64,000 bases of DNA from Hemicentrotus pulcherrimus (GCA_003118195.1 BEXV01000010.1:456114-520113); one strand, 5' to 3'. Positions 1-11,690 are shown, numbered from the stretch's first letter. Notes: generated by a model from the letters alone, not told the origin. Numbers and translations are program-made.

Positions 1-448
1 AATAGGTACTTGACAGAATCAACTTGTTTTTTAAATTACATGTACACATTTTTCATTATGTATACATTCATTTTTAAAGCAATTTTTGTTGTGTGTGTGG
101 ATTGTCTGCTTTTCGATTACTAATGCTTTTCTGTTCACACACATCTAATTTAATCACTGAATTGTATTTTGGGATGAGCTTGGTTAAAGGCCCTATTAAT
201 TGTTTATCTAACAATGAATTGAAACAAAAGGTGGAAGCAAATTTACGAAACTTTCTTGTAAACCAATTTTATACACCATGAAAAACAAACACAAATATGG
301 CAACTTAGGACTATATGTTCTATTGATTAGTCTAATCAACTCAGTTTTCTCATCTGTCTTCACTCATTTACAATTATTTTTGTAGATAGCAATTATTTAT
401 AGTCAGACCTTCAGTGTAAGTTTTTGTGGAATTAGAGAGAATTTTGTT

Positions 449-454
449 TTTATT
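449..454 (-). promoter_or_regulatory. Candidate poly(A) signal AATAAA for the LRR gene
   Basis: TTTATT on the plus strand reads AATAAA on the minus strand, 371 bases past the stop codon. It is placed plausibly, but the hexamer is common by chance in AT-rich DNA and no transcript evidence is available. Confidence 0.25.
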
Positions 455-523
455 ACATCTATTATTATGTCTTTAAGAAATTAGAGAAAGCAGTTATGAA
501 ATATACCCAAGTTAAACATATAT

Positions 524-590
524 TACAATAATAATAATTACATTTATAGGGCGCTTTATACAGGCGTTTCTAAGAGCACAAACAGTCTTG
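524..590. repeat. Short interspersed repeat fragment (ATT-run plus TATAGGGCGC type)
   Basis: An AATAATAAT run is followed by a block reading TTTATAGGGCGCTTTATAC and then a TTTCTAAGAGC motif. The stretch at 11525-11590 has the same order (ATA-run, TTTATATAGC, then GTCTCTAAGCGC), so these look like two diverged copies of one dispersed family. Family name unknown. Confidence 0.45.
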
Positions 591-824
591 CTTGAATTGA
601 AATCTAACCATTCTTACATGAAATGTCTTACAAAACCAGGTTGATTTGCAGTTAGTGTAGTTTGTTGTTCCCACAGACTAATCTTAGTATAGAATGTAAT
701 AAAAAGGCACAACTCTGCTTTTCATCCTTACAAGATGTGGTAACAGAAGTACTACTTGTTTTTTTCTATAGTTTCAACTAAAGGTACATCAAATTTTACT
801 ACTCATTAGATGAACAATCCACGT

Positions 825-2498
825 CTATCCTGTTTCAAATTGAGGCTGGGTGGGATGGGCATCCTCTGCCCTTTCCGAGTAGGGCGGGGGAGGTTCATTG
901 GGGAGGGGTTCCCTAGGGACGTTGCCTCTGGACATTGCACTGCATAAAACTTGTGAAAGAGCTGGATCTAGGGGGTAGTGGTTCCCATCTGCCACGATGT
1001 AGATGGGCGTGGACCCTGAGGGGTTGTCCCGAGACAGAGCCGTGACGTCTTCCGCTGTGTTCATGTTCCCGTGTTCAGGACGATATAATACTAAAGTGTT
1101 TGGTGAGGCCGTCTCGTGCTGCCCCCGTGAACTTGATGGTTGCAGGGCTTGCAGAACCCTGTTCATTTGTTCAATTGGATCTGACAGTGCAGGATTTGTG
1201 TGAAGTCTTTCATCTTCTGATAAAGCTGTTCCTACTTGCTCCGCTGCAGGAACCGAAACCACAAAGACTTCGTGACTAGCATTGTTGTCATATCCCTGAT
1301 CCTGAGAGAGCTCCGTTTCGGCCTCTGTTTCGGCCTCTGTTGTGGCCTCTGTTTCTGCATCTATCGGAGGAGAAGGGGATCTTCCACCCCAGTTCCTAGG
1401 GTTTCTCAGGGTGCGGAATTTGTAAATCAGAGTTAGGCAGATGATGAAAAAGGCACAGACACCTATGATTGATCCAAGAATAACAGCTGCTTTTTGAATG
1501 ACACTTTTCCTATCTTTGGGTCCGTTACCTGGTGGATGAGGTGGTGGTTTCGGGTGCTCAACTTCAGGACGGCTAGGATGAGGCTGAGTGGTGAATTCCT
1601 TGCAACATTCATCTAAATTAGGTTCATCATTTATGTATCCTGTAACACACACTTGGTAAAATACGCCAGGAGATAGTCTGTAAAAGATGTAGAACTTTTC
1701 TTTTGTCCAGATATATTTAGGCTCAGCTTCAAGGCTTTGTTCTTGGAAAAGGACATAGTACCTGTCTACATGGTGATGTGGCCTCCACGATACCTTCACA
1801 CTGCTAGTAGTAATATCTTCTAGAAAAATTTGCAAGGCTGGATAAGGTCTCTCGCAGTATTGACCCACAAAAGAATCTGGGCATTCACAGTATGGCCCAT
1901 CGAGACTGCAAGTACCACCGTTGAGACAGTAGCTAGGATGACATAGCATTTCGCCTCTCCTACTGCGATGCCTGCAGTCGAGTCTCCTTAACACATCACT
2001 CGCCTGTCTCTTCCCATCTTGCATAGGTGTAACACATTTTGTATCTCCCAATACGACATCCAAAGGCATCGCATCGTCCAACTTTCTTTCCACCACATTG
2101 GCAAGCGGGCAATCACACACTAAAGGATTATCTCTCAAATCAAGATGTCTCAACTTTGGAAGGAACTCGATGTCTTTCTCCTCGATTCCCTCCAGGTTAT
2201 TACCTCGTAGATGCAACTCCTCCAACCCATCGAGTCTCGATAAAAGCCCAAAATCTAGCCTGTCTATAGCGTTATCGTTCAAATACAATGCTCTTGTCCT
2301 TGAGGGAATGTTGAAAGGCACTTCCCTCAGGTGCATATCATTGCAGGTGACGGTGCGATTGTAACAAGAGCATGGGATGGGGCATTCATCTCTCCTCTGC
2401 ATTGCTGTATTGAGAGTTCTCCCATCGGTAACGTATGCATGGAACACAAGGAGGAGCATAATGCTCTTGAGGACTACGAGAGTGAGTACCACGGCCAT
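825..2498 (-). CDS. Vasorin/slit-like LRR-EGF-FN3 type I membrane protein (557 aa, single coding exon)
   Basis: Probable cell-surface receptor or ligand-binding protein. From the ATG at 2498-2496 the protein has a hydrophobic signal peptide (residues 1-26), a cysteine-rich LRR N-cap (39-52, CPIPCSCYNRTVTC), about three leucine-rich repeats (66-127), an LRR C-cap with NPLVCDCPL (about 124-175), one six-cysteine EGF domain (186-215, CLNGGTC then CECPDSF), an FN3-like domain (about 220-304), a proline-rich stalk, a transmembrane helix (337-359) and a cytoplasmic tail of about 198 residues. The tail has an acidic TEAETEA run (about 381-397) and a PPPPY motif (536-540), a WW-domain ligand. Domain order matches vertebrate vasorin, a TGF-beta-binding protein, but with far fewer LRRs, so orthology is uncertain. 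The frame stays open upstream to 2531 without another ATG. The stop is TAG at 825-827. Ligand and function here are unknown. Confidence 0.88.
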   Translation of the reverse strand: MAVVLTLVVLKSIMLLLVFHAYVTDGRTLNTAMQRRDECPIPCSCYNRTVTCNDMHLREVPFNIPSRTRALYLNDNAIDRLDFGLLSRLDGLEELHLRGNNLEGIEEKDIEFLPKLRHLDLRDNPLVCDCPLANVVERKLDDAMPLDVVLGDTKCVTPMQDGKRQASDVLRRLDCRHRSRRGEMLCHPSYCLNGGTCSLDGPYCECPDSFVGQYCERPYPALQIFLEDITTSSVKVSWRPHHHVDRYYVLFQEQSLEAEPKYIWTKEKFYIFYRLSPGVFYQVCVTGYINDEPNLDECCKEFTTQPHPSRPEVEHPKPPPHPPGNGPKDRKSVIQKAAVILGSIIGVCAFFIICLTLIYKFRTLRNPRNWGGRSPSPPIDAETEATTEAETEAETELSQDQGYDNNASHEVFVVSVPAAEQVGTALSEDERLHTNPALSDPIEQMNRVLQALQPSSSRGQHETASPNTLVLYRPEHGNMNTAEDVTALSRDNPSGSTPIYIVADGNHYPLDPALSQVLCSAMSRGNVPREPLPNEPPPPYSERAEDAHPTQPQFETG

Positions 2499-2567
2499 CT
2501 TTGAGGCTTCAGCATCACGGTGTTCCCTCAAGAGCTCACTACCACTGCAGTCTTGGTCTTGTTGCCT
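2499..2567 (-). other. 5' UTR part of the LRR gene exon, beginning at a splice acceptor
   Basis: Reading the minus strand, a pyrimidine-rich tract ending in TTTACAG (AG at 2569-2568) precedes the ATG by 69 bases. This is a good 3' splice site, so the coding exon probably starts at 2567 and at least one noncoding 5' exon lies at higher coordinates. I could not locate that exon or its promoter. Confidence 0.55.
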
Positions 2568-2649
2568 CTGTAAAGAGTAAAAAATAAATGTATATTGGTG
2601 AATGTTTTACAATATAGGTTACCATAGGCTGAAGCTTTCATTGCATTTG

Positions 2650-2870
2650 AAAGACGCGATAGCAATAAAGCAGTAGAGTAGTGGTCTCGTAATCCGGCGA
2701 TTCAGGTTCGAAACCAAGGCGATGCACTAGTGCCCTTTGGTAAGGCATTACTCCTCATTACCATGTCTCTCTGAGAGGACCTAAAGCCGTCAGCCCTCTG
2801 GTTGCTTACTAACAAGCATTTATGCTTTCTTAGCAGTCAGGTAAAATATCCACCACTACACTACACACTA
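2650..2870 (+). repeat. tRNA-derived SINE-like element
   Basis: A Pol III-type promoter is visible: A box TAGAGTAGTGG at 2674-2684 and B box GTTCGAAAC at 2706-2714, at tRNA-like spacing. The arm between them (CTCGTAATCC) resembles a tRNA-Thr anticodon region. The body carries a CCCTTTGGTAAGGCATTA motif (2733-2750) that recurs in diverged form at 9807-9825, supporting a shared SINE family. The ends are not sharply defined. Confidence 0.6.
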
Positions 2871-3246
2871 TTTTAAGGAGATCTAGGCCAGTTTCATTCA
2901 AGTGTTTAAAACCAGCTAAAAGTTATCTTGAATTAAAAATTTGATCTGTTGCATAAGAAATTCCCCCCTCCCTCTTCCTTTTCCGACCACCCCCTTCCTT
3001 TTCTTCCCATCCCCTTTGTTTTCTTCTCTCCCCCTACCCTGAAGTTTTAAAGCTTAATCTCTCTCTGCTTCTGTGAACTTTTTTTTTGAAAGAGCTAGAA
3101 TGATAAGTGGATGGTTTCAATATTTCAAGAATTCGTATACATCAGGGTAATATTTGTGTAAGCCTCATAAACAGGCATTACAGGGTACTTTTTACGGTAA
3201 TCCTACAAATTCTGTTAAGTTGTTTATCTTTCGTCAAAATGAACAC

Positions 3247-3812
3247 TACCGTATTTACCGGCGTAAACGCCGCAGTATCTTCGGGAGAGAAAAAATCTAG
3301 AAGTCGGGGTGCGGCGTATATACGGCGACAGAGTAAAAAAAAAAAAAAAATCAAGTCAAAACCAGCACAAATTTGCTCATATGGGACTACGAATGGTACA
3401 ATAACTATAACACTATGGAACAGGACATTTCCACACATCTTACCGACAATTTTACCTTGCATTGTTGACATGAAGACGCATATAATCTTCCAAAAACAAC
3501 ATCTGCCGATAGATCTTGATAAAAGTTCGTGCCAATGCATTGCACAAGTAAAATAAGAAGTATCCAGCAGGGAAATTGCCGTTTTCAATCCATTTCAATG
3601 TATACATCAAAAAAAAATGCAGACTGGGGCATCGGTGCAGGATAGCCGCGCGGTCTAAGGCGCTGGTTTCGGCTCCCAATCTACCTGTGTCGGCGCGGAT
3701 TCGACTCCCGACTTCGTCCAAAAATATATATTTTTTTTCTTTTTTTTTTAAAGGTCAAAATTGGGGGTGCGGTCTATACAAGGGTGCGGCGTTATCGCCG
3801 GCAAATACGGTA
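3247..3812. mobile_element. Non-autonomous TIR element (MITE-like), about 566 bp
   Basis: The first 28 bases (3247-3274) and the reverse complement of the last 28 (3785-3812) agree at 25 of 28 positions. Each end carries TA next to CCGTATTT, consistent with a TA target duplication flanking CCGTATTT...AAATACGG. A second GGGGTGCGG block follows each TIR inside. There is no transposase frame. A tRNA-like segment sits inside near the right end. Family not identified. Confidence 0.75.
3635..3720 (+). repeat. Degenerate tRNA-Leu-like segment inside the TIR element
   Basis: The sequence contains TAGCCGCGCGGTCTAAGGCG, very close to the D-arm of tRNA-Leu, with an A box at 3643-3653 and a B-box-like ATTCGACTC at 3699-3707, followed by an A/T-rich tail. 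The anticodon and T-arm stems do not pair well, so it looks like a tRNA pseudogene or SINE head rather than a working tRNA. Confidence 0.55.
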
Positions 3813-5766
3813 ATTATTGCCAAATCATAGTTTAAAGGTCAGACCAAATTCCAAAATAAACATGATGAGACCCTGTTTGTTTGACCAATTCATTCATTTC
3901 CATTATTTACTTTGCCTTTGGCAAATATTTGATTGATTTCTAGTGGATGATATTTTTCATTCACACAGCTGAGCCATAAACTGCATTTGGTTTTGAATTG
4001 ATTTGGCAAATTTTTCTGCATGTTATATTTAAAAAGATATATATATTAATAGCTCTAAATTTAATTTCCACCTATTTCATCCCACTGTATCTGAGTTCAC
4101 AAAAAGACCATAGAGCTACATGTATGCGATTCCCTGATTTTACAGACCTCTAAATCATTTGATTTTGATTTGATTGAAGTAGACAAAAGTAACCAAAGGT
4201 CATGCAGGAAAACAGGGAAATCCTGTAAAAACTATCGATTCTGAATTCTAGCAAATTATCTGGTGCACGGTATTTGACAGTGCACTGTCAGTTCCAAGTA
4301 AGATCTCTTTGAATGTCAAATCTATCAGCGAAATTTTTTTTTTTTTAATGGCATTCTTAATATATAGAGGGATTGTCAAATATCCAAGAAAAAAGCTAGT
4401 GGCCAGAAAATATTGTTTGCGATTGCTTGGTAGTCATAATGTTGTGGTCAATATCTAATAGATATATGTATGGATCAATTATAATGGCTATATTTGATGC
4501 AAGATCAAGCCAGTGTTGCAGACTAGTATTATCTGTGCATGTGAATTTAAAAGTTGCTTGTGGTTGCAGACCTGTTGTTCCTGGCTTTAGTTGTATGCAA
4601 ATTAAGCCCAATATTTCCTCATCTGATTTTGTCATATCATATCCTCTTACAATGACCATCAATTTATATTGAATAACATCCTGTAGGGATGTTAGTTCTT
4701 ACATCACATGTCCTTATAGAATTTGCATGGTCATGTACATGTGTAGGTCTATACGATGAGTTATTGAGTTTTAATTAAATATTAGTCATTAGCATGATTG
4801 GAATGAAATATGATTGTCTTCTTTTATCCTTAATACAGCAGCCTTCATCTGTATCGTTGCAACTTGTTTACAAATTTAATTGATCAATTTAAAAATTAGA
4901 AAGAATATTGGCTATGGTTTGAAACCCCTTATCTTACATGTCTAAAGGTTTAGTATAGATCTGTTTCTCATGAGATATACAAGCTCTTGGGATGATCATA
5001 TTTTATGATCATTGCTGCTTTTTGCCTGATCCATTATCATGAAATATGCCAGCATTGTATATGAATTTTTGAATATGGCATTGATGTATCATATTTTAAA
5101 TTTAGCCTTGTGATATTTTTGTTAATTGAAAACTATAGTGAAATGCTCATGTAGGTCAATTAGCTAGCTAAAAGATTTGAAATATATTTTCCTAGGAAAT
5201 TCAAGCGCAAAAGGTTGGGGAAAGCTTTGTGTATAATAGAAAATTCTGAGCCAATGTGAATGACGCATAAGTAAGAATGGATAAGAATATATTGAATCGA
5301 GACACACTGTATGGCATGCATACTTACTATTATGTGACACTGATATCATTCCAGTATTAAAAACGAGCCTGATTTCAGAATCCTTCCAAAGTTGTGAACA
5401 TGCCATCATCATAGTTAGGTAGATCTCTCCATTTCTATTTTTTTTTAATAGAAACAAGAATACATGCTTGTTAATCACTTCTTATATCCTACACCAATGT
5501 ATTCTGGTATAATACTGTGCCACATGAGCCTTTCCTGGTCATGTGTTAACTATAAAGCGTCAGTTGGTTGACTGGTCTCTTTGAAGCAGTTCTCTTTTGA
5601 CACCGAAAGCTCCATGTAACGCTCTACGAGCAACCAACGTGAATATGGGGAAAAAAACCAACTGCTATTGAAATCCGGTGCCAGGCTATACCATCTCCTG
5701 GTAATACGGCTCTTGTGCACACACAGCGCAGGTACCACAATGCACTGCATACACGCATACGCAAAT

Positions 5767-5781
5767 ACACACACACACACA
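5767..5781. repeat. (AC)n microsatellite
   Basis: A short perfect dinucleotide run in noncoding sequence. Its neighbourhood is also rich in CA-type words, e.g. GCATACACG. Confidence 0.85.
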
Positions 5782-7490
5782 GAGGGATTGTTTACCAATG
5801 CATACACTCAAGCCAATGACATCACACATGCCCAGTCCACTCATGTGTACCAGAGTCATTGTCATGCATAATTAGGGACTTTTCTTTTGCAAATGAGACA
5901 GGGTTTGGTATGCAAATATGGGGGTGGGTGGGAACAAAGAATAGAAGTGGTGATTGCTTGTACCATTCATTGCGTTATCAATGGGTTTTATTAAATATTG
6001 GCTAAATAAAGAGATTGGGAAGGTGAAGGCTGTATTCTATTAACTTTGGTGATAAGAATGGATTGACAATTGTGGGATCATTTTAATAGCTTTCTGATTT
6101 AGGCCTAGGCTACAGAGAAGTTAATATTGTTATTAACTCGGGGAAAGAAATGAGAGAAAGTATGATAGGAGTGAATCATAGAGAAGGTCTTTATTTGGAA
6201 GAAAGTGAAGTAGACTTGGAAGGGTTAAAAGGGGAAAAGGGATTACTGGTAGTGTTATCCAGACTGCAAGAAAAGGTGCACCATAGCATCTATTTATAGA
6301 ATAAATTGTCTTTGAAGAAGAAACATGCTAATTAATTATTTATGAAAATTTCTAGTGTGTTTGATAAGAATCCTGATGTAGAAATTAATTCATTTTTCCT
6401 TTCTTTAATAACCGTATTATGTTATAAAGTTGTCTGATTTATCACACTCTGTTTCAAAAACTTAGTGGCCATTATATATCCTCTTTCACACAAAATGAAA
6501 ACTAGTTTATGAAAAGTATACAGCAAATTCTTTAATTTTTGATAAATATTTAGACAATGCATTGCCAATTCCTTTTTTTTTTATACTAAAAAAGTCTTTT
6601 TAAATCATGGGGGAAGCCTACATGTACGTAGCATCAATTTTCCGCCCTTTTAAAAATATTGTGATAAAAGCTCTGAATTGTGCATTCAGAGAGTAAGGAA
6701 ATAATAACTGACTACTCTGGCAATAGGACAGGGCTACTGTCTTCACAGGCAAGGAATTGTAGGCAAATTTTTCCTTGTCATGTGACCTCATTTTGACCAG
6801 TCGTGATGCAAGACTCATGTGGGATATGAAGCACAATTGGATATCAGGCATGTTATGCACATCAAAATTGCCACCTAAACTAGCATTAACAGAGTGTAGA
6901 CTGACAAGACTGTGTCTTAACCATGGCCTGACTCAGGGGCCAATCAGGTATAATACGACTAAGGACGGTGCGACTGCAAAAATCATGTGCGTGCAACATA
7001 CGCAAAACCGAAGGGTGAAGGGGAGCTTCGGTCTGTTCCTTGAACGCTGATCATATGGAGATCCATTCGTTTACGTGCAGTTATCCAAAAGAAGACGTAG
7101 ATGGCATTAACAGGTATTTGCCAAGCTACGCTCCTTTAACATAAATAACAAGAAGAGGGTTAAGTGAGGATTGCTGAAAGCAAACCACTTACTTTAGTAA
7201 AATGATAATTGATAAATAAGTCTGTTGACCTTGTTTTTTTTGATAATCTTTCGTAATCATTCATACGTCATAAGGAGAGGCAGCATGCAACAACACAAAG
7301 AAATATACACACAAACTGCTAACTGGCAGATGTTTTGTTTGTGTCTACCTCTGCGATTATCTCCAGGTAGCTTCAGCGTTGCATATTTGAAAGAAAAACA
7401 AGGTGCTGTTTTTGTTTGTAGTGCATAGCTCTTTTTTCTATCCTGCACTCCCACACCTTGGAAATAAAATTTCTGTTGAGAATTGAAAGG

Positions 7491-7960
7491 GGAAGTCCAC
7501 CCTGATGTTTAGTTGGTTTTTGATCGAAGCAAAACAATGGAACAGGTCAGTGAAAGTTTAATCGATTTCTGATTAAAAATAAGAAAGTTATACATTTCTA
7601 AAGTAACAACTTTGTAACATATCTTGCAAGCTTCCCTCCCGTTTGCTCTGTTCTATTAAAAAAAACGAAATCAGAAATGTTTGCTTTCTCTCAAATATGA
7701 TATAAAAAATAAAAAATAAAAAAATATTATAAAATAAAATCATTGCAAATGTGTATGAAACTAAATTCAACACTAAGAAAATGAAGGCTCATGAAATTTA
7801 ATGTACATTTAATGTACAGAGCAAAAGGGAGAATACAAGATACATCCTCGTTTGTACTTCAAAAACTGTGACTTTCGAATTTTTATTTGGAATTTGCCAA
7901 AACTTTCACAGACCTGTTCCTCTCATTTTTCTACTTCTATGATAATCAGGGTGGACTTCT
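7491..7960. mobile_element. MITE-like element with long inverted ends (about 470 bp)
   Basis: The left end GGAAGTCCACCCTGAT (7491-7506) is mirrored by ATCAGGGTGGACTTC at the right end (7946-7960). The pairing continues inward: AACAGGTCAGTGAAAGTTT on the left against the reverse complement of AAACTTTCACAGACCTGTT on the right. The arms are therefore about 65-70 bases and imperfect. There is no coding frame inside. A related end is seen alone at 14628-14648. Confidence 0.7.
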
Positions 7961-9575
7961 TTTTTATTTGAAAAACCTATTATTGGTGTTAAATGTAAGT
8001 ATATTTAACTTGGCCCCAATAAAACTAATCTTGATATAGTTTTCAAGTCGAAAACGCAGCCCCACTTAGCATTACCAGATTTATGCCAGGAGAAAACAGC
8101 TGGCACAAATGTAATAATAAACTTGGCCAGCATATAGATTTTGGTTAAAAATGGGTCAATATGTAGTGTTAAGATGATGATGATGATGTAGTTATTGATG
8201 TCGTTATTTGTGGTTGTTAGTCTATATACTGGCCTAGTTAGCTTGACTGCTCATGCAAGGACATTGAGCATACGCCAGATATATACCCTCCCAAAATATA
8301 ATACACATTTTGTACAGTTGGTACAGCAAACCAACACCCCAGAGGCGAAGTTCATGCATAAATATGTGTCATGTGAATAAATACATATTAATCAGCAGAT
8401 TTGAATGTTATGTAACCATTCATCTCACTACTTTTGCCTGACAGTAGGCCACTTTGGTAATGTAACCAAATTTGATACATAACTCATACAGTCTTTGTGA
8501 AGTGCCTCAATACAAATTATTTAATTCACCTGATTAGAATAACAGTATTTCAATAGTCAGAATGCAAACTGCATATATTAAGTGTTGCTAGGTAGGTCAA
8601 CAACTAATTTGTATGGTCTTTCATCAAAGTAGCTTTTCACAATGTGTTGCATTCACCTGTATTTCAGTAGTCGGGATGCAGATTGCATTGTCAGCAAGCC
8701 TCAAGCAAGCTTTAGGGAAATTTTGGATTTCAACAGGTGGATCTGATTCAAGGGCAATCCATTAATTGTCATTGCCTCAATTATCACCCAAAGGCGCCAA
8801 GACACATACAGACCTCACTACCAATTTGTGTTTAGTTCAGTGTAGTTAAATCTCCACAGTGAATCTTATTATAGTGGCAAAATAGAGTCTGTTATGTGTA
8901 GACTAGCTACAACAATGCACCTACATAGTATCAAATAACATTTGTTTGAGCACTCAGACTTAGACTTTTCATCAACATCTCTGTCTGAAAGCGCCTTACA
9001 TTGTGTGGGAAGTAAATTTATAATTCGGTTTTCTTATTTGTATGGTTCATCCTGTGGTGCAATTAATCTGCTTGCTTCTTTTTATAACTTGTTCCTGTCA
9101 AATAAAATGAACTGGTTTGAAATTCAACCATTGACCAGGAATCTGAACTACTTTGTGTCCTTTAATTGATCACCGGCTATCCCCCTCCCCCCCCCTCCCC
9201 CCCCCAAAAAAAATGAAATAAAATTGCCCCCTTCTCTGGTTCCAGAGCTTTTGAAAAGGTAACTCTACCCTTTTTGAGCTTATGTCAATAAATCACATTT
9301 CCCTAGTATATTGGCAGACTTTAAGCCTAAGGAAACTCAAGTACAATTGCTGTAATGAATTTCCTTGAAGTTTTGAAAACTTGAACCATGTTATTGGGAG
9401 ATAAAGCAATCTGGATGTCCCAGGGACCTCCCGCCATACAAGCTGGTGCTTGGTACTGACTCGTCTTCAAGCCTTGTCAGAGCAAAAGGTATTTGCTCAT
9501 GCCTCGTCATATTTTATTTAGTTGACAATATAATGGAAGCTTTCATTACTGATGCTGTATTTTGTTTAATAGCCA

Positions 9576-9990
9576 AACTGGGTTTAGCGCCAGAATGCGT
9601 CACCACATAAGTGTTAGGTTTGAACCCTAGGGTCACTTGTGTAACTGGAGTATTCTACAGTATTCCCAAAGATGTTTAGCCTGTCAACTGGATGGCTCTT
9701 GATCAAACCTCAAAGAATTATCTCATTTTTTTTCGTCAAAATTCTCACCTCTCGCCCGATTGTGAATAAAATGGTTCACAGATTGAGTCCTGCTGCAACA
9801 TTAATACCCTTTGGCAAGATATTAATCTACATTTGCAACTACCGGCCCAGGTGAAGTAATTGGGTACCCAGCAGGAAGAAATTGCTTGCTTGCCTTCTTG
9901 TGGTAGCTTGGCAATAGCCGGGTTGATGATATGATGGCCCTCAGAGAGAACAGTATATATACTGTTAAGGCTACCCTTGGTAATCAAGAC
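9576..9990 (+). repeat. SINE-like repeat related to the 2650-2870 element
   Basis: A B-box-like GTTTGAACC lies at 9618-9626. The body contains ACCCTTTGGCAAGATATTA (9807-9825), a diverged copy of the 2733-2750 motif, and then a TGGGTACCCAGCAGGAAG block. It ends near a short ATT-rich run at 9990-10000. No A box is convincing, so the tRNA origin is less clear than for the first copy. Confidence 0.5.
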
Positions 9991-11524
9991 ATATTATTAT
10001 TATGTTATTTGATTTCTAGTATTCAGAGCAGAATATTGATATACATGCTGTCATGCTTTGAGTGATGGGTAACTTACAAAAACGACTTAACGGTTAACCT
10101 TATGGATACATCACTACTCCACTAGTCATAACAGACAAACACATGTCTTGTGAGACTTGTTCCCCCCCCCCCCCCCACTCCCATATTGTACTTGGGATGA
10201 ATGTACTAGTGGTATGCCATATAGTTGTATCTCTTGTTTATGATCAATAAGTTTAAAGTTTTGAAATTTCCTGATCAGAGAGAGAACCTGCATTTAAGAT
10301 TTAGTCTGTATATGGCCAAATAATATTTCTCATCCCTTCCTTCCTTTATTCAGCCTGCCACAGTTTAAAAAAAAAATGTGAATTGTAAATACTAGTGATT
10401 AATATGCCCATATGAATTGAAATATGATCAAGATTATATATTTTTCTGTAAAAGAAAAGGTCATGTAAACTGGTCAAAAGATGGGTAGACACAAATGCAG
10501 ACAGCCAGACAAATAGGATGAGCAAAGTATGTACGCACATGTTATATACAAAAAGAAACCTGTTCGAGACAGGTCAGAAAAGATATAATTGGAAAAGGCA
10601 AAGGCAAAATCTGTTTATATAAGTCCTGCTGATTTAAAGGCTTTTGAGGCAAATAAATAGATGAGAATGAAGCCATTATACTTGGACTGGTACAAGGGAG
10701 TACCTCCTATTATTCAGTCTGAAGGATAGTTAACAAAATTGTACAAATGGACAATGCATTCAGTCACCCCTAGAGAGAGGGAGAGAGCGAATAATTCATA
10801 CCTTTATAGAGCATCTCCTTACGATGAAGTTCAGTGAAATCTGAATAATTGAATTACATAATAAAGTAGACTTGTGTAAGTTTCATTAACACTGTGCTAC
10901 AAATCTTACAATACCATTCAACTTCCATTGTATCTAGATGTCTAGACCACAGTGTAAATGGGTCTACATGTATAAGAACTTTCTCAGAAGAAGAAAAAAA
11001 ATAGTTAACTGTCTGTCTTAATCTTTGCAATGATATCTATTTCAATGAACAGTTCTGTAGCTTATAGAATTGAAAACGTGATCATTTTCTTTGACTTGCA
11101 TAGGAATCACATGGTCTTTATCCCGAAACTGATGAATTTTTCTCAGAAAATTATGCTGAGGTATACATACAAGAGTGCTGTGAAAATATATCCGTCTACA
11201 TCTTTTTCTTCTGGTATTAATGGGTTTTTGCTACATGTATATATCCCTTTCAGACAGTTTTGTTGGTCTGTAGCCTACAACATTATTATTTTTCGTGGTA
11301 TTGCATTGTGACGATATCTAAAATATAATTTAAATAATATTTAAAAAGGGGGCAGGAGTGTGAGCTTTACCAGCACAAAAGCATATAGATTTTATCACAC
11401 ATTGTATTTACTTTGGAAATATTTGAGAGAAAAATAATTCAGACTTGCAGAAGATATTAAACTTTGCTGTCTTTACATAAATACTGAATATTGTTGAGTT
11501 TGTCTTTTAAATACCTTTATTTTA

Positions 11525-11690
11525 AAAATAATAATAATATTTAATTTTTATATAGCTCTTAATACGAATGTCTCTAAGCGCTTAACAAATATACTATTAC
11601 CCCAGTCATTGGATTCAGTGCTTGCCCGCACACACTGTGTGCACAATCTCCACTCCCTGGGGAGCATATGGTTGATTGTACATGCATTAT
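11525..11690. repeat. Dispersed repeat copy, same family as 524-590
   Basis: An ATA-rich run, TTTATATAGCTCTTAATAC and then GTCTCTAAGCGCTTAACA echo the 524-590 sequence. Downstream CCACTCCCTGGGGAGCATAT appears to be part of the same unit. No coding content. Confidence 0.5.

Larger units (their letters stand above)
1..824. other. 3' flank and probable 3' UTR of the LRR membrane-protein gene
   Basis: AT-rich sequence with no credible coding region; the short open frames are AT-rich and match nothing. On the minus strand it lies just downstream of the stop codon of the LRR gene, so its right part is probably 3' UTR. It contains one candidate minus-strand poly(A) hexamer (449-454) and a short interspersed repeat (524-590). 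Confidence 0.5.

Noticed and set aside
1003..1436. Plus-strand frames opposite the LRR gene, including a cysteine/leucine-rich repeat peptide
   Set aside because: Antisense shadows of the tail and TEAETEA region of the minus-strand protein.
3107..3588. Overlapping plus and minus frames of 136-149 codons
   Set aside because: They span the end of the TIR element and poly-A/T runs, with no domain or splice support.
3635..3720. Functional tRNA-Leu gene
   Set aside because: The D-arm is excellent, but the anticodon stem, T stem and acceptor stem do not pair, and it sits within a transposable element.
6951..6960. TAATACGACT, resembling the start of a T7 phage promoter
   Set aside because: Only ten bases match, and the essential downstream CACTATAG part is absent; chance match.
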